From contig CAZAYY010000001.1 of the NCBI GenBank assembly GCA_964489525.1, positions 124,001-188,000 on the forward strand: 64,000 nt of DNA. Reading direction: 5' to 3'. Numbering within the stretch: position 1 is the first letter of the stretch; every line of letters starts with the position of its first letter. The notes beneath the pieces were generated by a model. That model made no database searches and had not been told where the DNA came from. It was given only the letters and a program-made list of their open reading frames with translations. The stretch is from CAZAYY01 sp964489525. Its GTDB lineage: Bacteria; Chloroflexota; Anaerolineae; Anaerolineales; JABWBV01. A program made the position numbers and the translations under genes. Positions 62,101 to 64,000 of the stretch are shown in pieces.

Positions 62101-63336
62101 CTGGCGGGCGCCTACCAGGCCCTGCCGGTGATTTTGAGCGACGACCTGCTGCTGACCGCCAGCGATTTACGCCTGGTGCCGCACAGCCTGGTGCAGGGCG
62201 ATCCCGACCCGCAGCTGCAGCTGGCCGTCTACCGGGTCAACAGCCCGCCGGGCGCCCCAACCTGGACGGATGTCAAGGTCTGGTTCTATATCGCCAACAC
62301 GCGCGCGACCAGCGGCCCCATCTTCTCGCAGGTCGTCACCCTGCCCGCCATCGCCCCCAACAGCGTCCTGACCGTGACCGTACCCTGGCCGGCCCCGCTG
62401 GCCGGAGATTACACGCTGTATGCGGTGGTGGACCCGGACGATGATTTCGAAGAAGCCGACAGCCTGAACAACCTGGCCCAGCGCAGCGTGACCATCCTGC
62501 CGCCCACCCCCGACACCACCCCGCCGGAAGTGACCGGCTTCACGATCAACGGGGGCATCGAGATGGCCACCAGCCGCCAGGTGCTGCTCGAAACCAACGC
62601 CAGCGACCCGGCTCGTTCAACCGCAGTTGCCAGCGGCCTGGGCAGCTTACTCTTCCTGGAGTTCATCTTTGACCAGAACCTGGGCGACTGGCGCCTGGTG
62701 CAGGAATCCGGCTGGCTGGTATACAGCCAGGCCAGCACGGCCTACCCCTGGCGGCTGAGCCCCGAAGCGGGCATCCACTACCTGCAGGTCTGGGCAGCCG
62801 ACCTGGCCGGCAACGTCTCGGCAAGCCCGGGCGAAGCCTACATCAACCTCTTGAAGACGCTGCCGCAGCTGGTCGAGAGCCAGGTGGACCTGTACCGCTT
62901 CACGCTGGAAGCCGGCCAGGGGGTGACCGTAACCCTGACCTCGCTGGGCGGGATCGCCGATCTGACCGTCTGGCCGCCCGACTGGACCCCCGGCACGCCC
63001 CCGGCTGCCCTGGATGAGAGCAACGCCTCGACCAAGGTGGTGACCTTTACCGCCCCGCAGGCCGGCCTGTTCCAGTTCGAGGTGGAAGCCTACACAACCA
63101 CCTACTACCAGTTCAAGATCGAATTCGAGCCTTCCCGCTCTGTATCGAGTACGCTCGATCCATCGAGTACGCTCGATCCGGCCCCCTCGTCCATCCTTGA
63201 ACCCACCCGCGGCCGGCTGCTGCCGCTGACCAACACCTCTTCCACCCCCATGGAAAACACCGGCCTGCCGCCGGCTCCCAGCCAACCCGTTGTGGTGGAA
63301 TACAAAATGTACCTGCCATTAATCCGTAGACCGTAG
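47188..63336 (+). CDS. Giant secreted DUF11 / SdrD-B / IPT surface protein (5382 aa)
   Basis: ATG 47188 (MSHNRIWII) has GAGGAGG 5 nt upstream; the frame open to 47008 has none. Order: signal peptide (to about 27); beta-rich N-terminal region (about 60-940); a super-repeat of four DUF11 modules plus one 'NHIWG' block, present three times (about 941-1838, 1838-2713, 2713-3578); five more DUF11 modules (about 3578-4245); five SdrD-B-like modules (about 4247-4790; GVKFEDLNANGIKEIGEPGL); two IPT/TIG-like modules (about 4790-4980); a CARDB-like domain (about 4988-5105); Ig-like strands; and the C-terminus YLPLIRRP. I count 17 DUF11 modules in all. It is probably a cell-surface or sheath stalk. The C-terminal motif is shared with the C25 protease. 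A strong terminator follows. Confidence 0.88.
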   Translation: MSHNRIWIIVLTVLAGLTLAAGTAFAASQALVSSEPGSINTDLTLPTTNSVLPTNAYQAPAHSSTLDSSTLDSSTLEPSPRSVSPQYLLDMRYNTLSGVVAPGTLVTVTRTSGSLIYGAAVADATGFFWTNFFDDAGNLTYPASGDTLNIYHDGTLASTWGPLVDPTGYIDVLLNQVHGNIGLPTWPVTLTIGLWGGMPATGPDGYAGLPLQTSTSDGSGNFTASFSGVDLGAENMAAIDVTMSPGHTVRSYAVPGPTPVFLVQQYGTHIAGYGPLGENVHATVYITYPTDIRWEGDTSTYGPFGWYDFSAPFEAGRFAPGDVVEITFDDATVVSTTLYDLGNLHFDVDTEQMTGVGPGGRPVRASFWTLNNQELLYTQAVAIIPTGGERTSGDSFTLTFPADLRSRNYVDVTVPDVNGNQTMLLSGPPHIQIALDPYSQSDGLYLRTDGPNQPITYTLQLPDGSTYTRDTGPLSSDMGNLWCSEWSCYAIMRGPGWGPIDFTPGSTVTIQTPNWTGSVVIPEVTWEVDFDNDSVSGQAPAGDIEVTVKSWHPEYYPQNGLTTQNTTSPSGGYNAAFQGFDIRRGDLLEVRHYDPLTGYGVLASFWDHETRSITAWWPEGVFVHNPTPDEPAFARLYAADQTTLLANSLPEAHWNPTDYWLMFGIPIEPGQWVHVYRPGGWEEWLQIPDMTLNFDLNTNLLWGDAPKGQVYLEGEGYSLFAPVDGYLFDAASFGVDINTWSWFNTLYRAPDGNRAAISISPFRIRIETGPDSGGNRRVLGEGAPPGDPITITVKDGGSLVAEAVIQTEFNETFNSREDLPENALGVFPPEGSDFGNEITIEFQNGYTQTFPVRPLWGEANLNTDIITIEVSGPASAELTFYWGEGDRYQNTYYFGQIGAGGPFTLDLAADFGYDILPNTYFEAKLQDDNYLQQYLWSIPQPDLDIWKWNISGHGRPGGQIAYGMGLQNHGTGVAENLVITDSLPAGTTYVGDTSGLPVDWDSQTITWTLPNLAGNSNYAGSQPFNWVVSLDIDPQWITGSQVIGPNCVGVTSSSPGETNPDNNTRCSDPMDVWEDDVEIQVNKWPNVNDPAPGQQFEFTVQVCNNRGSGVGPVVLTDTLPANLTLLDWYVRDEWRPIWQEIYRPSGPGDQLILQAPALPGSTCEEVALRVALDPSAQPGDPIPNDAVVWAANDVYWDNNSSYNEPQVGEPRYDLAVYKNVHSYGLMPVPGGMVAFDLTIENRGNIATTIYLSESLGTGLNFAFAQWYQGYGDKLPVPTYISGAAVWDLGATPAYANQGYVLGVGEQLGLGVYALVDPSVSPGSALENCATVIPGDEDVFWDDNTSCVLIGINDYGPNLAVIKTHNWNWEGQLGYNIEFYNYGDEPIYNAWITDTLPDLTAWDGWWDSGNVGLDWQYFNTFTQTGSTLAWNFNIIPPFLSRNTWSYGSLAFNANLDEPGQRARWYTNTVSITSLPGEISPYNNEFTDVAFSGGEFEWLDIDIYRNHIWGNAPQGPVTITVGLSETYFGAGWFDWSDTPTLNPGMTIYAAAGQGLLPVAAEIPTPWEVWVDSSAGLVWGQLGIPNTQIAVNGYWEGGYLEIHTDANGYFTATYPLAGFGAMPVSAQVEILYRTQINGSNVTFHSYHQSPDLILQVNYGHDWIEGQYDPVYTVVLTITESDGVTVKDVATLVSGVVPWWGGSTGFSTNWEDSITWHGRPGGYYPDIQSGDWVFGVVLENGKTAQVQIGEISGSLDAPTNFFSGTIYVPWLDPQEPLWTSVHPWGAPEGVPGCGDWILPNGTDPATCDWSETWDVPYNNDVALSYTDPQGHEIFNTFSDPAPYLRLDKWAEGTPATGSNYRWVIEIWNDGQETAQNVVVTDTLPAGAEYSADTAGVAVQDLGGGVLVWEFGALAPGQHHKFYLYTAITADPDTYLTNMAQVGNPGGPDTGSLNDKMGSETRLVFENMADLSIGKGSWTGNPTAGQTFVWDMNICNQGPTSSGWVQVNDTLPAWATLLTWWSNQPGWNDNTQGQSLEFTLPGLPEWECSQLYLWVEVDPLISIGEPISNTAYVVSLPDMNPDNNESTWWSSIGEPFSDLHIEKYLENSVLTPGGYLIYQIYYSNNGNLAGENVVITETLPLSTTLAEAWYQDNQGNTHAFPPTWTVGQTAVWDLDRVEPGFDGRIYIKAAIDPAAPVGLELTNTVELGHSGQERYPDDNTASWTEQVYPPGSNLRISKTHTSRNADDYTFSEVEYELLIENIGDEIVPFFTVTDILPPGIHWNGYWQFHWDWNRLDEFTDIDGLGEVLVWYMHDIYPGDTFRIYLRAEPSTLGLGQSLPMQWYTNTAVITTPAGDPTPWDNTALDYLFSGPEVGWVDLDVYGNHIWGWAPAGPITITLPFTETVLYSDSFDFWFDGQLVPGDTVTVTAGSGYAPVSFTIPDPFDVEADSATGMVWGQVDHLDNQPIEVDLYGYYGQVATTDNAGNFSAYFPEFPRGGEGEVRYHSWVDNTEVTYHRYFRSPDLTLEVNYGHDWIEGRYEPGYTVVLTVTESDGVTVKATATLPTGYVPWWGGDTGFSTSWEDVFDWSAYSDGQRPDILPYDHVYARVLENGRSAHVQLGEMNGSLDAAADRFEGTLYVPWLDPDTPLWVECHAWDNPGGVDNINAWVRPDGLDPIVCDWSSQWDILPGHDIGVSYTTPDQPGSEPDHRVYNAFRQPAPYVRLEKWSQGSPGEGGSLVFYIHYWNEGDASSQGLVITDTFIGLAYLSDTSGVAPSLVGETLTWTLPDLQPGEDRQFMLLMEVTAPEGSVITNTAQVLVTDNQAYPWESRGVWEQTVRSGEADLSIEKWAVTGDPYSGLPFLYTVQVCNPNPASVGNVLVTDVALPGLVITGWQAELPPDWLPWQEVAFSPDSLTLLLPALSDWECARFDVIAEAAPGLPFDEWMTNTAAVTSSAVDPNPENNAAEASARNSRWPFFNLTLRKSLSKWGSILVPGSQVCTNIDLRNEGNLPRYALALNDTLPEGATFNQLFRLGQNQWVPLVPDSVNGQEVTWSWPVLYANQEVTFILCMDTDPGLAPGVTLVNTASVTAQPNEFRTDDNTSQAAFSLQAPGPNLVVEKTHSWHDRQRLEWALELTNFGSEKIYNLTFTDTLPAGLTWLDEYWLDCSGCELDTSGLPDLVLRVPQLDPNQTYRISFMTGADPAALFTWYTNTLTSSPLPGDPTPEDNQAQDAAYSGSLVSWINLQIGSNHIWGEALTAPLTITISSSGRSIAPLVVSDPGYFDLWFHYSELPPLQPGETLTIEAAGYPAMVIALPAPFFALADSNLDQISGQVGVTEAFVEIYSEWEYGNQGLWTDANGSFTAQFADVPRGARGVVQVHQWLPDDTSGAWVGFELPYQANDLLLRVNSDHEWVEGFYPPGYTVVITLTESDGVTIKDTAVLTTGYVPFWNGETGFASHWQGWQSGQNPDIQPGDWVYGRVVENGMTSQVQLGEIEAYLDVENDSVFGDVLAPWITELTPVRCELWGPRDTSGAPTRYAGVTPDGLDTFFCSWAGEWDIWPGDDVGITYTEPDGDEVIRVLREPIPYLRIEKYQYGTPGEFGSALFHLRYYNDGDGVAENVVITDTMQGAIYGLSNPLPDEILDSSTTLVWHLGDVPPYSSGDIFIAAPVATGVGMPITNTAQIATSSPYNQSSPEERQAVWSGVVEPNDVQLRVYKSGWVDTPVAGDFAVFTVKICNEGSTNSGPFTLTDTLGTGLELVNWWGDFWDYAAATPTQLVIENALLHSGLCQSFYLQAAVDASLQPGAPLTNTVVIASDSDNDTSDNTADWYGTVGQPQTGIGIWKWFIGGEMVPGGWVRYHGQVTNLGNTSFIDPLIVVDEIPTTSGGPLIFESLAWKGYDFNSHDPFDPLELTDEIVAWEIATLLPGERRTFELIFRIPVDALPGDILTNTIRLTEVPGCSDECYLEHTVVEQIYDHGPNLLIRKYGDWYREGTDTHKANFNMDVFNIGDEPVTFVTLTDTLPDGMFMEYDAWTQDWNNVENYTNLANGFAFTFIQINPGDVFNVSADATTGAPPLQGGLVFTNTADITCVPGEPTCTDNHAERALGTGPNLWVEKTFAAGLPDAGEQLTYTLSFGNNRLWWYGMAGSAVLTDTLPDGLHFVTATLIWQGIEQPFAPLSITPLPGGGEELLWVFWPLSPGDEVTLQVVVEVSSNTAGGAVLVNQAAIGSTDTYQDGEMNLEDNTASASVTLLSSIGDFAWHDRDGDGLQDENEIGFDGATVQLYAGAALLDSYTTGADGYYMFTGLPAGEYELRVVLPNGFVFSPADEGADDALDSDFDPATGRTGILTLPADSGSHWDAGIYQPAAVMGTKYHDLNGDRSNLGDPTLSGWVIEVYAGDWEPGATPLVTGTTDANGFFFIGGLAPGAYTVREALPAGWVQTYPGIPTAPGEWPTYLSSGTGHGGMNFYNFELFDLSGAAWEDRNGNGTQDAGDAFLAGITIHLDLNNDGSLDATTTTNANGAYSFANLGPSSVVPNAHKISLNLGANQFQSYPAGGQPYTIIATSGTSQSGLNFGLYDGITLSGVKFEDLNANGIKEIGEPGLAGWTIQLDRDANGSVDASAVTGAGGAYSFSGLAPATYRVTEVLQAGWTQSCPEASVVPNAYQLAALSGDFFDALHFGNFRSASISGMKYNDADGSGTIGLNRVPSIDLPLAGWTIYLDANNNGLLDAGEASAVTGANGAYSFSGLRPGLYRVREVLQSGWTQTFPGSPSFAHALFLTSGQAAANLNFLNFQPQVILDPLVSDLQPESGLNTAPVQIVIFGQNFQSGVEAGLVGPASRAVYPLTILAASGSQIEASLPAGLPAGRYDLVVNNPVPGPLGGSFTLVGAYTSLAPTPPVVSRVTPASGPNDRAMTLEIEGQNFASDAAVELSGPASVALLNVLYLDSTRLRATVPAGVALGLYDLSVTNGPAGGGLSASLAGAYQALPVILSDDLLLTASDLRLVPHSLVQGDPDPQLQLAVYRVNSPPGAPTWTDVKVWFYIANTRATSGPIFSQVVTLPAIAPNSVLTVTVPWPAPLAGDYTLYAVVDPDDDFEEADSLNNLAQRSVTILPPTPDTTPPEVTGFTINGGIEMATSRQVLLETNASDPARSTAVASGLGSLLFLEFIFDQNLGDWRLVQESGWLVYSQASTAYPWRLSPEAGIHYLQVWAADLAGNVSASPGEAYINLLKTLPQLVESQVDLYRFTLEAGQGVTVTLTSLGGIADLTVWPPDWTPGTPPAALDESNASTKVVTFTAPQAGLFQFEVEAYTTTYYQFKIEFEPSRSVSSTLDPSSTLDPAPSSILEPTRGRLLPLTNTSSTPMENTGLPPAPSQPVVVEYKMYLPLIRRP
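47373..47418. repeat. TCGAG-TAC-N-CTCGA hairpin repeat, three tandem copies
   Basis: Three 15-bp units (ATTCGAGTACTCTCG) lie in frame just after the signal peptide and encode SSTLD three times. Other members in this gene: 54156-54171, 61274-61289 and 63144-63179 (two copies). Confidence 0.75.
52515..52535. repeat. 21-bp palindrome inside the giant gene
   Basis: GGTGCACCCC, T, GGGGTGCACC is a perfect 10-bp stem in frame (encoding VHPWGAP). It is absent at the equivalent place of the other two super-repeats, suggesting insertion. Confidence 0.6.
63144..63179. repeat. ATCGAGTACGCTCGATCC tandem pair
   Basis: Two 18-bp units in frame near the C-terminus encode SSTLDP twice, each an ATCGAG-TACG-CTCGAT hairpin. 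Confidence 0.75.
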
Positions 63337-63353
63337 GCGGATTGATTTACAAT

Positions 63354-63389
63354 AAAACGAGACCGGAGCCCTCTCCGGTCTCGTTTTTT
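63354..63389 (+). terminator. Strong terminator after the giant gene
   Basis: AAAACGAGACCGGAG and CTCCGGTCTCGTTTT pair over 15 bp with a 4-nt loop and continue into TT. Confidence 0.9.
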
Positions 63390-63572
63390 GTTATACAAAA
63401 TATATTCCCCTAAGGAGACGTGTGCCTGTGCCCCCGCACACGCCTCCCGTATCGTGGCTGAAGCCGCCACCTGCACCCCCGTTTGCTATAATCAATATAT
63501 TCTACAGGCGTTAATTCAGCGTGATTTTTGATGAGAAAATATGTTCCCAAAAAGGATAAAATAACCTGACCT

Positions 63573-64000
63573 ATGACCCAATCCCCCACAGATAAGTACA
63601 GCTATGAAATTGTTCGCAGCCGGCGGCGCACATTCAGCCTGCTGGTAGACCGGCATGGACGGCTTGTGGTGCGCACCCCCCTCAAAGCCAGCCTGGATGA
63701 AATACACCGCCTGGTCGAAAAACACGCCGGGTGGATCGCTAAAAAGCAAGCCCAGGCCCAGGCACGAGCGGCCAGCCTGCCCCCTCCCAAAACCTTCCAA
63801 CCCGGCGAACGCTTTCTATACCTCGGCCAGGAATACCCCCTGGTCATCGTCCCCAGGCAAAAAGAAGCCCTCTTGTTTGATGGGCGCCAGTTTCTGCTGC
63901 GCAGTAGCGGTGTACCCACCAACCAGACCCCAGAACAAATCCAGCCCAAGGCCAAACAGGCCTTCGAAACCTGGTACAAAGCCGCTGCCCGTCAGGTGTG
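63573..64000 (+). CDS. YgjP/SprT-like metallopeptidase, N-terminal part (runs off window)
   Basis: The reading frame from ATG 63573 is open to the end of the window (142 residues). It begins YEIVRSRRRTFSLLVDRHGR, then LVVRTPLKASLDEIHRLVEK and AGWIAKKQAQ, the typical N-terminus of YgjP-like (DUF45) zinc peptidases ('...r.s.rrk.lsLrV...g.l.Vr.P...s...i...v..k..Wi..k'). The HExxH motif would lie beyond the window, so activity cannot be judged. FLYLGQEYPLVI also fits the family. TAAAAT lies about 10 nt before the ATG. The gene is separate from the giant protein. Confidence 0.85.
   Translation, partial: MTQSPTDKYSYEIVRSRRRTFSLLVDRHGRLVVRTPLKASLDEIHRLVEKHAGWIAKKQAQAQARAASLPPPKTFQPGERFLYLGQEYPLVIVPRQKEALLFDGRQFLLRSSGVPTNQTPEQIQPKAKQAFETWYKAAARQV

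Overview
The window looks like chromosome from a Chloroflexota bacterium, probably of the Anaerolineae. This is inferred from gene content, not from a marker gene. The signs are a beta-propeller sensor kinase, proline/threonine-rich linkers, a very large DUF11/SdrD-B surface protein, a C25 (gingipain-type) cysteine protease, short hydrophobic C-termini of the form FLPVVAR / YLPLIRRP, and many genes whose start codon lies 6-8 nt after a -10 box (leaderless mRNAs). I saw no rRNA, tRNA, CRISPR array or intact mobile element.

Layout. 1-10 kb (minus strand): a truncated SDR oxidoreductase and a membrane protein; an MFS exporter, giant propeller histidine kinase and NarL-type regulator operon; three small membrane proteins. 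A TetR regulator with a clear palindromic operator sits divergently at 10.2 kb. 10.9-15 kb: a CPBP-like membrane protein, a SRPBCC membrane protein, a lipoprotein, and a DUF6922/AbiEii-type toxin-antitoxin pair. 15-24.3 kb (minus): a tight gene set encoding a PqqD-like protein, a Sec11/S26-type Ser-His peptidase domain, a 1685-residue C25 protease, a 72-residue peptide with a RiPP-like leader, an HPr-kinase-like P-loop protein and two related membrane proteins. Four of these genes are joined by successive ATGA overlaps.

24.7-35 kb: a DMT transporter, a phage-antirepressor-like protein, and a sugar module. The module has a REC-HTH-REC regulator divergent from a protein fusing a degenerate ABC ATPase to a histidine kinase, followed by a ChvE/GguA/GguB-type monosaccharide ABC transporter. 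The binding protein of that transporter contains two almost identical 993-bp halves. 35.5-39.3 kb: a five-gene operon in which four proteins share a small 'GKISAEEA' helical domain (DUF2089 / DUF4097 / YvlB-LiaX-like), ended by a 20-bp-stem terminator. 39.4-47 kb: a structured gene-free region, an SdrD-B/NBR1-Ig-like surface protein, a SulP-STAS-cyclic-nucleotide-binding transporter and an unknown secreted protein. 47.2-63.3 kb: one 5382-residue secreted protein built from a roughly 870-residue super-repeat. The window closes with the start of a YgjP-like metallopeptidase.

Two systems look most worth follow-up. One is the PqqD / HprK-like / S26 / C25 / small-peptide cluster, a candidate unrecognised exported-peptide maturation system. 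The other is the ABC-ATPase/histidine-kinase fusion next to a sugar ABC transporter. The region also carries several families of tiny hairpin repeats inside coding sequences, and a repeated box-plus-hairpin element upstream of four genes.
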